NCBI GenBank assembly: GCA_032622095.1
Contig: CP136064.1
Coordinates: 262,053,863-262,117,862, forward strand
DNA length: 64,000 nucleotides
Reading direction: 5' to 3'
From: Siphonodentalium dalli
Lineage: Eukaryota > Mollusca > Scaphopoda > Gadilida > Siphonodentaliidae
Shown: piece after piece, positions 9,435 to 18,768 of the stretch
Position numbering within the stretch: the stretch's first letter is position 1
Layout: every line of letters begins with the position of its first letter
Program-made: the position numbers and the translations under genes
The notes under the pieces: model-generated
What the model was told of the DNA's origin: nothing
What the model saw: only the letters and a program-made list of their open reading frames with translations
Database searches by the model: none

Positions 9435-10993
9435 GGAATCCTCTCATTGAGGCCACAAATGGGAGGAAATATAACATAAATATTGTAGGGAACCCCAGCT
9501 CGTGTTTAGTCAGAATAGGGAAAAATAAATATCGCTCATTAGTGGATAGTGGAGCGGAAGTATCATTGATTCACAAACGCGTCTATGACGCATTACAGTT
9601 CCGACCAAAACTAACTAGGGAACATATCAACCTTAGCTCCGTGAATGGGAAGTCACTGGGCGTACTTGGTAGCGTGGAACTGACCTTCAGAATGGCGAAA
9701 CTAAAATTAACCCATAAATTTTATGTGGCGAATGATATGACCCGGAATATGATCTTGGGGAGGGATTGGTTGACCTCTCGGGGGGTCAGACTATATTATG
9801 ATCTGGGATGCCTCAAGGTCAGTGACGTGTACGTCCCATTGGAATCGGACGCGCACATAGCTTCCCTGCTGAGATTGACCAGCAAGGTTAGCTTAAAGCC
9901 TCAAACATCAACTTTATGTATGGGAAAATCAAAAAACTTAGCTTCTCTTCGCAAGTCGACATTAGTAGAGGTGGCCCAAATCAAGAAAGGTTACCTAGCA
10001 TCAAAACCCGGTTTGGAGGTAAGGAATTCGATTTCGGAACTAGGTAAAAGACATCAAGTCCCATTGCTACTTGTGAACAACACTAATAAAACCGTTTATC
10101 TACGGCGCGGCAGTGTAGTTGGAAAATCAGTCACGTATGGACGAAGACGCAATCGTGCTGGGAAAGGTTATTGTCAAATAACATTACAGCAACAGCCTAA
10201 ATCATTTATGATGGTACACAAACACGTGAAACAGGCGAAACGCCAACAAGCAGCGAAATTTAACAAAAAGGCCACAGACACCAAATTCGAGATTGGCGAG
10301 GCCGTCTATGTGAAGAATCATTTACGAAAAAGCAAACTTGAAAGCAAATGGAAACTTTACTTCCGCATAACCAAGCAAATAACGCCCGTTACTTTCGAGT
10401 TAAGGAATCAATTAACTGGGAAAGTCACACAATCCCATGCTGAACATATGCGCAAAGCCAACCTTGAATGGGAAATCCCCAAAACTGACAACAACAAGCG
10501 TGCTCAAACGTATGTTGTTCCCCCCGAAGACGAAGATAGCGACGTTCCTGCCCCTAACCCTGTGGGTGGGTCTTCTGGCGATGAAACAGAACCATTACCA
10601 GATGATGTAATCGCTCGATATCGGAGACAATGTTCGGACTCCGATTACGAAGATGTCCCTTTAAGCGAGCTTAAGATGCGCTTACAGCGTAGGAAAACGC
10701 AACTCGCGCGCTCAGAGCCGCTACAAAACCCTGACTCGTCCATGGACGAGAGACCAGAGCCGAGTGCCAAGGCACGACGCGCTCCAGCGCCTCGTCGACA
10801 CGGGCGCAAAGTAACAAAGATGTTTACGAGTGATGACAGCTCAGAGGATGAGTTAATGGAAGTGGCCGCCATTGAACAAAACCCTCGTGAGGCCCCACGC
10901 AAGTGTAAGCAGCTCATGAATGGAGCGCTTAGTGACATAAGAACCAAGCAATCATTTAAAAACCTGTTGTACTCAATGGCAGCAGTGATGTAA
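9431..10993 (+). CDS. pol: Protease plus integrase C-terminal tail (pol with internal deletion)
   Basis: An open frame in -1 relation to gag, with no need for its own start codon. In order: aspartic protease with DSGAEVSLI (Asp at 9545) and the second motif LGRDWL near 9755; a linker typical of the region before reverse transcriptase; then, after about 10120-10200, the integrase C-terminal domain with a VGDxVxVKN-like stretch and a GPY/F-like module (KWKLYFRI, here without the GP). A long acidic and basic tail follows (residues rich in DED, SDS and RR). Reverse transcriptase, RNase H, the integrase zinc finger and the DDE core are absent, yet the frame continues across the junction without a stop. 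There is no chromodomain. It could act only as a protease/DNA-binding product. Confidence 0.85.
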   Translation, partial: LRNPLIEATNGRKYNINIVGNPSSCLVRIGKNKYRSLVDSGAEVSLIHKRVYDALQFRPKLTREHINLSSVNGKSLGVLGSVELTFRMAKLKLTHKFYVANDMTRNMILGRDWLTSRGVRLYYDLGCLKVSDVYVPLESDAHIASLLRLTSKVSLKPQTSTLCMGKSKNLASLRKSTLVEVAQIKKGYLASKPGLEVRNSISELGKRHQVPLLLVNNTNKTVYLRRGSVVGKSVTYGRRRNRAGKGYCQITLQQQPKSFMMVHKHVKQAKRQQAAKFNKKATDTKFEIGEAVYVKNHLRKSKLESKWKLYFRITKQITPVTFELRNQLTGKVTQSHAEHMRKANLEWEIPKTDNNKRAQTYVVPPEDEDSDVPAPNPVGGSSGDETEPLPDDVIARYRRQCSDSDYEDVPLSELKMRLQRRKTQLARSEPLQNPDSSMDERPEPSAKARRAPAPRRHGRKVTKMFTSDDSSEDELMEVAAIEQNPREAPRKCKQLMNGALSDIRTKQSFKNLLYSMAAVM

Positions 10994-11387
10994 ATAATAA
11001 TGAAACGCCCGAACTATTTACCTGGATTTCATTTCGGAATGAATGAGACCCCACTTTTAACTGTCTTATTGATGACTGATGAGTCTAACCTGGCTTCGTA
11101 AATGTTGAAAATAGTTAGCCCGACGCCCCAGACCGAATCGCGAATAAATAGTCATGTTCGGATCAATGACAGGTCGCGCGCCCCATGAAACCCGGCACGT
11201 GCGCATGGCGATTTAATAAATAAAGCTTTGAACTTTACAATCACGCGCCGAGAGATAACGAGCACCGCGCCGACGTGCACGCCGCCACCCTTAGGGTTAC
11301 TGCGTTTAAGCGCACCCCGCTCAAATAAACACGATCGAAAATATGCTCACGACTGACTTAGTGAACAAAAAAGTATTACCCCAATGA
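10994..11387 (+). other. Retroelement internal non-coding stretch
   Basis: No open frame of note. Two overlapping AATAAA signals at 11215-11224 could end a transcript. Function unknown. Confidence 0.5.
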
Positions 11388-11678
11388 ATGGTAGAGATGG
11401 CCATGGTAGTATTTTGCCCTAGTAACGTAGTTACAGTAGTAATTTTCATTATCTTGACCCACCGATTCTGGTGGAAATTTGTTAAACATCAGTTGCCAAG
11501 GTTAGCCATTATGTATAGTAAGCAGTTAGACCAGCGACCTGAGGATATCCTGAATGCCGTGTTCAAAGAACCCATCGACGAAGCAATGGAGACGGATGCA
11601 CCAAAGCCGTCTGCGCTATTCCGGGACAACACTCAGGAACGCCTACATGTATATCCAATTATAGCCGTCAGAGGCTGA
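11388..11678 (+). CDS. Small membrane-type ORF in the 3' part of the retroelement
   Basis: 96 codons from ATG at 11388, with a TGA directly upstream. The N-terminal third is hydrophobic (VVTVVIFIILTHRFWW), a plausible single membrane helix. A charged, acidic tail follows (EDILNAVFKEPIDEAMETDA). Its position after pol matches where env-like genes lie, and its layout resembles only the anchor and tail of such a protein. No family match is recognised and expression is unproven. It could be an accessory ORF or an env remnant. Confidence 0.4.
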   Translation: MVEMAMVVFCPSNVVTVVIFIILTHRFWWKFVKHQLPRLAIMYSKQLDQRPEDILNAVFKEPIDEAMETDAPKPSALFRDNTQERLHVYPIIAVRG

Positions 11679-12131
11679 CCACATCTGTGGCGGATTTGGA
11701 TTAGTATTAATTATGTATCGTATATTAATGTATTCCGAATTTCCTCCGTAATTATTGTTGCGCGGATATCAGAATCATTCGCATGTATATAGACATTTAT
11801 GCATTTCATATATTTCAAATATTAATTGTTGCATAACGATGTCCAGGGTATTATAGTTGTATAATCATCAGAATGATTATAGCAAGCGTTGAATAGGGAC
11901 TATAAATCCCGACATTCAGTCATACGTTTTGATAATTGAAATCAATCACCCCGACTTATCTTGTGTTTAAACTGTTCGTCAACAAATCCATCTATATAAT
12001 TAGTTGTAAATTCCATTTTCGTATTGGGCCGATCTGACGACCCTCAAGCGATACCGATAAATTGGAAAATTAACCATTGTGTATTCTGACTGTGTCATTT
12101 GTTCTCAAACCTCACACAAATATCCGTTTGA

Positions 12132-12461
12132 GTATTACAGGCTGACCATGGCGGTGGAACAAGGGTCGACCAGTTGTCAGAACCTACCCCATACTCGGAC
12201 ATTGAGGACGAAAATACCTCGACATCCGATGATGACGAAAATGACGACGCCATGAAATTTCAATCATAGTTTTACACCGAAAGAGTCACAGCCAGTGGGT
12301 CGGAGTTGTCTGAGAGACGCCCAGACGACCCGATCTACACGGAGACGACCGACATCGAACCAGCTATCCATCGCCGATGCCGCTGTTGCGAAACACTTCG
12401 ACGAATCATCGACCTGCTGCGCAGCGACGAATTGGACTTGCGATTTCAAGATCAACTTTAA
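12132..12461 (+). pseudogene. Acidic open frame broken by one TAG, 3' of the retroelement small ORF
   Basis: Same frame as 11388-11678. The first half (12132-12266) is Asp/Glu-rich (DDDENDD). A single TAG stands at 12267-12269. The second half (12270-12461) ends in RRCRCCETLRRIIDLL and a TAA just before the purine tract. The acceptor-like TATTACAG at 12133-12140 suggests spliced expression. Another ATG with a strong context (ACCATGG, 12148) opens only 35 codons in a different frame. Function unknown. Confidence 0.35.
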
Positions 12462-12464
12462 ATC

Positions 12465-12478
12465 GAAAAAGTGAAGGA
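12465..12478 (+). other. Polypurine tract
   Basis: GAAAAAGTGAAGGA ends four bases before the 3' LTR, the usual place for plus-strand priming; only one base (T) is not a purine. Confidence 0.75.
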
Positions 12479-12482
12479 GTAA

Positions 12483-13246
12483 TGTGCCAAGACAACCACA
12501 GGGACATAACTTTCAACCCGGGAAGAAGATAGGAAATCTCTGTCAGAGGGGCGCTCGATTACCAAACATATCAGCGTCGCTGTTGACCACATCTAGATCG
12601 CAAGTACTGAGCACCAAATCGAATTAGCGAGCGTCCATGCAATAACATAGGGAAATGATTTGTGGAGTAAACAGAACACGGTCTTGAGGATTAGCAAGAC
12701 CAGATGTATCGCCTAGAAAGCTACTGAAACCAGGAGAGTTAATAGGACCCATGGGGAGATGACGATAACTCAATTACCCTAAGTACGATGAACCGACGCG
12801 CCGTGAAAATACACATGGCCGTCATTAGCAGACACTGGGTATTTTAGGAAGAAACAAGCCGACATGAGAAGACAGTTCTAACCAGTTTCTATCTGACCAA
12901 CACAAGCGATCATCACGAACCCTCGGACGCTTAGAAGAGCAGAGTGGAGCAATGGACGGAAATACAAGGTAAACATTATGCTCTTGTATTTCTAACAACG
13001 CCCCACTGATGCGCCGACGGAGGAAGAAGAAGAGCAGACGACAGGAAGACGAACTCAACCGGAACTCAACCGAGTAGAAGACAAGCAGACACACCCAACC
13101 TATGAAGACGGAAGAAGACCCGAAACCAAGCAGACGACAGGAAGAGAAACCCAGATGCCGATGATTGAACATTATTGACTTTGTTATATATAAATAATCA
13201 AACAGTTCTGATAGCCTTAAGAGTTATATGTACCCGTATTGGCACA
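12483..13246 (+). repeat. 3' LTR
   Basis: 764 bp, identical by eye to the 5' LTR, followed by the CTAG target duplication at 13247-13250. Confidence 0.95.
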
Positions 13247-13599
13247 CTAGTGCTTTCTGTTTCGCAATAGTATCGTGTTTCTCGGCGAATGATTTGATTA
13301 ACTAAGAGATAGGAATTAATGCCACTTGTCGATTACAATTTAAGGACACATGTCCGACACCATCTCAGAGTAAACTCCCACATTGAGAACCAGATTTTAT
13401 GACCCCGAACACATTACTATATGATGTATTTGTGACCATTGTTGAAAACCCAAAACGATGATCGTAACTACGGGTGTGGAAAAACGACAACTGATAGAAA
13501 GAACACAAATTCTAGTGACGTAGTACCCTATTCGTAATTATTACCAGTACTATTTAATTTCGCGAAAGGTGCCTATTGTATTGTGTATTTTGCTTGCAG

Positions 13600-13746
13600 G
13601 TTCGAGCGATCACGGAGAAACAGAAGCTTCAACACAGAAATGTTATAGAGCTTGAGCAGGCAGGTAGCGAGCGACCCGATTACACGGCCGTAACGCTCGC
13701 TACCCACAATGATGCTGACGCCGATGCATTACCAACCAACTCATAG
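13600..13746 (+). CDS. SLC5-family symporter, terminal coding exon
   Basis: 48 codons plus TAG. The acceptor is strong (TTTTGCTTGCAG after a pyrimidine-rich run) and the exon starts in phase 0, as the exon ending at 4419 requires. The product is hydrophilic and begins VRAITEKQKLQHRNVIEL, with DYTAVTLATH in the middle and an acidic run before PTNS at the C-terminus. This fits the variable cytosolic tail of SLC5A5/6/8-like carriers. The exon by itself has no diagnostic motif; the call rests on splice signals, phase and position. Confidence 0.65.
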   Translation, partial: VRAITEKQKLQHRNVIELEQAGSERPDYTAVTLATHNDADADALPTNS

Positions 13747-14310
13747 CTTTCTAAATATTATATTATATCAAATGACGAGTTGTTCCTTGTCTCGTGGACC
13801 AGAAAATTAGAGCGTCTCGCAATATTCGGCGTTCATCCCTTTATCACATTCCGGTGATCACAATATGCAGCTCCATAAACACATTTACACATTGCTGCTG
13901 TTGTCTGCCAGAGGGCCGAGGTTGGTAAACATATATACACATATATAAACATTATATATCTGTACTGTTAATTTGAATTATCCCTAAACCTCACTCAACA
14001 AAAAGACTTTCCGGCGATCTATCTAGATTCCTCTTATAAAAACTAAATACTTTGTTCTTAAAATGCCCATGGAACTGGAATCGAAACTGTTCATATGTGT
14101 TAGAAAATATGAAAAGTTCAAAACATTATTATGGAGAGATAATGCATTATCGATCTTATAACTAGTCTGGATTGTCTCACAACCACACCGATACTTGTTT
14201 GTGATATGCCCCAAATACTATGTTCTAGATACTTTTATATGTATATGATTATAGTCTGTACGTGTGCGTGGATATGAAATACAAGCCATCGATTCAATTA
14301 TTTATAGTGA
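13747..14310 (+). other. Probable 3' UTR and downstream sequence
   Basis: AT-rich sequence after the symporter stop. The first AATAAA seen is at 14420, inside a LINE-like tail, so the real polyadenylation site is uncertain. Confidence 0.45.
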
Positions 14311-14453
14311 TATAGGGGGTAGCAGGAAGACAGCCCGATAGGGCTAGGCTAACCCCCAACAATATACAACATTACCTTTTATGTGTTACTTCCATTGTAT
14401 TATTCATGTGTATATTGTAAATAAATTATCCTATCCTATCCTATCCTATCCTA
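14311..14453 (+). repeat. LINE-type 3' end with (ATCCT)n tail
   Basis: A stem-loop (GGGGGTAG ... CTAACCCCC enclosing AGCCCGATAGGGCT), then AATAAA at 14420, then five ATCCT units. A terminal hairpin followed by short tandem units is typical of CR1/L2-type LINE ends or SINEs that share them. Confidence 0.6.
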
Positions 14454-14563
14454 CACGCTACATTGTACTAGCCAACTCGGACTGAGCTTTGGTTTCGATC
14501 ATTCAGATTAATCTTCGTCAGCAGTAGGTACATGTAACAACTAGAGGATCTCTAATGAGTCGT

Positions 14564-14664
14564 AATTCTATACGAAATTTATTAACCTAAATTCGATCGA
14601 GCCGAGCTTTAACGAGGCCCGAATCGAATTTAGCGAACGAAGATCATGAATTTCGTATATAATT
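14564..14664. repeat. Imperfect 100-bp palindrome
   Basis: AATTCTATACGAAATT at the left returns as AATTTCGTATATAATT at the right; CTAAATTCGAT and ATCGAATTTAG pair further in. Probably a small foldback MITE. No ORF. Confidence 0.65.
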
Positions 14665-16395
14665 GTGAAGAATGCCAGATCCATTTAATCAGATAATCAC
14701 ATTTTAGCAAAGAAAACAGATCTCGAAACGGCTGGGTTAAAAAAATATTATTGATATCCTTATCACAACCAAGGAGGGAGACACATTCAAGAAAAAAGAT
14801 AGTTCCATTTTAAATGTGCCTTTTCATGTTGACAAAATTGTTCAACCACCCTCCTTATCACCCAGGTTTATCTCACGGTCAACACTAAATAACACAACAC
14901 AAATCGAATATCATAATTATATTATAATTAACATAATAATAAAGTTCCGGCATTGCCATCGACATCATTGCGCCAACCTCTTATGTCTTTGCACGGAGTG
15001 TCTTACTAACACACATGGGCCGGGTTTATGAGCTAATTGTGTGATAAATAATATGTTGTACGTACCGTAATGCTCTAATTAATCGACCTCTTAACCACAG
15101 CATAATTATGGGTAACTTTTCAGGATTTAGTCGGAAATATGGCTTGTTGCCATTCATCGGAAAGCATTACTGTATATAGAAGACAGTCCGGTCACTGTAA
15201 CAGCAATATGAATTCAGAGTTGACGCAAAACTCGTGTAGGGGTTAACATGCGTTATTATGTACGTGTACAAACATTGGTTAACTGGTGTAAAGATGGTAC
15301 GGAGTGACATCTAGCGGATGTGGGAGGAAATTATATGAGAGAAGAAAATAGACACTGGGCCCTGATTGGTCAATAGCCCTGTGTATTTTTAGTATAACAA
15401 ATACATCACGCCTCTTCCATATGATCTGTTATAGGTAAAAATCCTTTGGAATAGGACATAACACTTTGTAGTGAAGTTTGAATTATGTGGTATGGTCTAA
15501 ATTATGACATTATGTTTTAGTGCGCTTTTGACACTAGTTACGAAAACACCTAAAGGCGAATTCCTTGCCGGTCGGATATTATTTTTTACATACAATTTTC
15601 CGCAAATGTCAATCTTTCAGATTTAAATACAATTGTGGACCTGGGTATTGTATTGTAAATAGTATACACTAAAACGTCTGTACTGAGGCTTATGAAAAAC
15701 ATGTACACCCGTATAACCCATATTAAGGTGCAAAGTGAGCACTCATGTATTCCATTTTCGTAAAGTTTGCTATTTTATTTTTGCATTATTAACTGTAAAT
15801 AAAAGAACGTATTAGCACCATGTTACCTCAACACACGGTTCCATTTTGAATGCGCATTGCATTAAGTATCTGTTCTAAATACAGCTAACAAAACGCGGTT
15901 ATGGTGCAGCCCCCACTCTAGCAATGGCTTCAGTTATAAACAGTATTGAGCAGTGCCGCAGAAAATATATACAACCAATCAGCTGGCAACCAGTTCTCGC
16001 CATGCTTCAAGGTTCTGTGCATGCCAACAACAATGCTATAATTGTTACAAAATATAATTTTACTGTTCAATTAAACTATTTTTCTTGGAATGATGAACTG
16101 TGCAATTATCGGATGATATTAATCTGTTTGTGCTCGTGAATTTTGTCGTTAACCGATTTGAATATGTGAACATTAACCCCCACACGACTACTGCGCCATA
16201 TATGACGCCATAATGTCATACCTCATAATATATATGACTTGTATATACATGTATGTATTATATTATTTGCCTTTTGCGGTAACCAATGTCAACGACTGGA
16301 GACCACACAGCCTTAGGGAATATCGCAAGCCTTTTATTATGAAATAATTTCTTCTTTATTCAAATGATATCTCTCATCATCTCCAAGCCTGATTA
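14665..16395. other. Intergenic, nothing recognised
   Basis: AT-rich DNA. Short open frames near 14816 and 15924 have no domain, splice support or composition shift. Confidence 0.5.
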
Positions 16396-16608
16396 TAGCG
16401 CGTCTGTAATTTGCAGATGAGGTCCCCAGAGGGTGAATATGGTGACGCTGTCCCGAATAGAGAGCTAGCATCACCAAATTCACCCTTTGGGGACCGTATT
16501 CTGCTTAGGCCTCATATTCTCTGGAAAGTTTCTTTATTATCAAATTTCTATAGAACCTTAGATTCTGTTTCGTTTTTACTTTTGTTTCTCTATATCCACA
16601 AGCCTTGA
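16396..16608. repeat. Palindromic foldback repeat, family P, copy 2
   Basis: Arms with GCAGATGAGGTCCCCAGAGG and its inverted partner near 16500, then the family's inner GCTTAGGCCTCAT piece. It is joined directly to copy 3. Confidence 0.7.
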
Positions 16609-16610
16609 AA

Positions 16611-16948
16611 TAGTGTGCCTGACATTTGCAGAATGATGTCTCCAGAAGGTGAATTTGGTGACGCTACCCCGCACATTGGGCTAGCATCACCAAATTCACC
16701 CTCTGGGACCTCATTCTGCTCAGGCCTCATCTTCTCTGCAACAAAACAACACATCGAGGTTCCCAATGGATGTACATTATAATATTCACGGTTTGGGAAC
16801 TTCAATCTGGGTATGTCTCCTATAGCAGATGAGACCATACGGAATGAGGTCCCCAGAGTGTGAATTTGGTGATGCTAGCCCGCTATGCGGAATAGCGCCA
16901 CTAAATTCACCCTCTGGCGACCTCATTCTGCAAATGACAGACACACTA
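16611..16948. repeat. Palindromic foldback repeat, family P, copy 3
   Basis: Starts TAGTGTGCCTGACATTTGCA and ends TGCAAATGACAGACACACTA. Two hairpin arms flank about 100 bp of unrelated sequence (16730-16830). Confidence 0.8.
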
Positions 16949-16977
16949 TATGTATTCAGGATTGGTGTCACTTGAAA

Positions 16978-17207
16978 TAGTGTGTCTGTCATTTGCAGAA
17001 TGAGGTCCCCAGAGGGTGAATTTAGTGATGCTACCCCGCAAAGCGGGCTAGCATAACCAAATTCACCCTCTGGGGACCTCATTCTGCTTACACCTCAGCA
17101 GAATGAGGTTCCCAGAGGGTGAATTTGGTGATGCTAGCCCGCTATGCGTGGTAGCATCACTAAATTCACCCTCTGTGGACCTCATTCTGCAAATGACAGA
17201 CACACTA
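16978..17207. repeat. Palindromic foldback repeat, family P, copy 4 (most complete)
   Basis: 230 bp. The outer ends TAGTGTGTCTGTCATTTGCA and TGCAAATGACAGACACACTA are perfect inverted repeats. Inside are two successive hairpins (16999-17092 and 17099-17190), each a near-perfect palindrome around a GCGGGCTAGC-like centre. Both ends are TA, so a TA-target DNA transposon MITE is the likeliest origin. Confidence 0.85.
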
Positions 17208-17335
17208 AACTCAGACTTGATCATCTCACGTCCATCCGCAGTGGGACTTTTCGTAAGGTGCGAAATTTGTTCGATATTTTGTGAACTTATGATAAGGTCA
17301 ACATGTTGTTTTATTCGCTTAATCTCTCTCTTAAT

Positions 17336-17469
17336 GTACTATTTACGCGCTGATTATGTTTGGCATATGAACAAAACTATATATATATATATATTTTAAT
17401 ATTCCTTATGTTGATGGCGATTTGAACAAATATGAATATTTCTGTAACGAACGCCGCCCGTGCCTTTAA
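17336..17469 (-). mobile_element. Inverted end fragment of the TTAA-flanked MITE
   Basis: Reverse complement of the left 130 bp of the element at 17665 (GGCACGGGCGGCG end, ATTCATATTTGTTC, GCCAAACATAATC). It is bracketed by a 17-bp direct repeat TTAATCTCTCTCTTAAT (17319-17335 and 17466-17482). Confidence 0.75.
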
Positions 17470-17664
17470 TCTCTCTCTTAATATCGCGTAAGTCCACAAA
17501 ATGTGGGTAAAATGTCGCCAGTAGCAGCGGTCTTACCAAGTCATCAAGGGAGGTAAATCTTGCATGTATTCACGAGTTTGATTTACCCACTGCATGCGAG
17601 TACCTCGTGTCCCTTTAAGTCACATGAACATCACAATTTTATGAAACAATAACGACAATTATTC

Positions 17665-18066
17665 TTAAAGGCACGGGCGGCGTTCGTGCATAAATATTCA
17701 TATTTGTTCAAAAAGTCCACCAACAGAAGGAATATTAAAAAATATATAGTTTTGTTCTTATGCCAAACATAATCGGCGCGTAAATAGTATATTGTCGCCA
17801 AGACGTACGATGGTGTACGTAAACAAGAGTCTGTTCGTGTTACAGAAGTTGTGCTTCTGTTTACATAACAGAGCGCAATTCTATTGGTTAATCACACACA
17901 AATGATATAAACACTCTTTAGTATTTCAATATCAGGAAAACAGTAAAAAATAACGCTCTTTATGTTTACCATATCCGGATCTAAACAAAAGCCAGGTAAC
18001 GTAACGTTTTTTGCTTTTGTTTACATAACAAAGGGAAAAAATTAACAATAGCATACTGTTTATGCC
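17665..18066 (+). mobile_element. TTAA-flanked MITE, copy 1 (right end missing)
   Basis: Begins TTAAAGGCACGGGCGGCG. It matches 34106-34505 over about 400 bp, including GCTTCTGTTTA..ATAACA and ACGCTCTTT blocks. The right inverted end seen in the other copy is absent here. TTAA ends suggest a piggyBac-type target preference, but no transposase is present. Confidence 0.75.
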
Positions 18067-18073
18067 ATGCTGA

Positions 18074-18163
18074 CCAACATCATAGCAATTCAACAGGACC
18101 CACCAGCATCATAGCAAGTCAGCGGGACCCACCAACATCATAGCAACTTAGCAGGACCACCTA
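18074..18163. repeat. 29-bp tandem repeat, three units
   Basis: Units start CCARCATCATAGCAA at 18074, 18103 and 18132. Related single or partial units lie at 37206-37265 and 37608-37680. Confidence 0.85.
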
Positions 18164-18768
18164 ACCAGTGATTAATACAGGGATACGTGACGGACAATTT
18201 CTAACTCGAATTTCCCACACAACAGTTTTTGGAAAAAGAACACTTCAGACATAAGTCGCCAATAACCAATTGATATCGTTTGACATCGTTTCCGGATAGC
18301 ACTTTTAACTGCGATAGTCTCACTGATAATACAAGCATCCTTATTGTAATTCACGTTGAAGACAAGATATCAGGGGTTATTATCACTTGTGTTCGTTAAT
18401 TCGATCGAGTATGAAGTAATAGACACCCTTCGCATACGGCAACATATAGTTATTACGAATATTATAGGGTACTATGTCACCATAATTTCTTTCTATTCGT
18501 TGTCGTGTTTCCCTATCCGTTTTTACGATTACGGTTTTGGATTTTTCAATGAAAATCACAAATATCACGTATTAATAAGTTCGCGATCGTTTCTCAGCTC
18601 GTCACTGTGGGAGATTACTATGATCTGATGATATTATGTCCTTAAATTGTGATTACCACGGGGGCCTTAATTTTTATTAGTGGTAATAAAATCATTGGTA
18701 GTCGTGAAACACGAGAATCTTGCGAAACACATGCAGAGCATTGAGCTATATGACCTGATAACAACTAA
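18164..18768. other. Intergenic, nothing recognised
   Basis: No repeat relation or credible coding frame seen. Confidence 0.45.

Larger units (their letters stand above)
7452..13246 (+). mobile_element. Ty3/gypsy-like LTR retrotransposon lacking RT, RNase H and integrase core
   Basis: 5795 bp. The LTRs (7452-8215 and 12483-13246, 764 bp each) look identical base for base. They begin TGTGCCAA and end TTGGCACA. CTAG flanks both sides (7448-7451 and 13247-13250) as a 4-bp target duplication. Inside are a primer-binding-like site, gag, an overlapping protease/integrase-tail frame, a 1.5-kb 3' region with small open frames and a purine tract. The family is Ty3/gypsy from the CCHC knuckles, DSG protease and GPY/F-like integrase tail. 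Since the enzymes for copying are missing, it must have been mobilised by a relative. It sits in sense orientation in the last intron of the symporter gene. Confidence 0.93.

Noticed and set aside
10645-10947. 100-codon minus frame
   Set aside because: Shadow of the charged tail of the pol frame.
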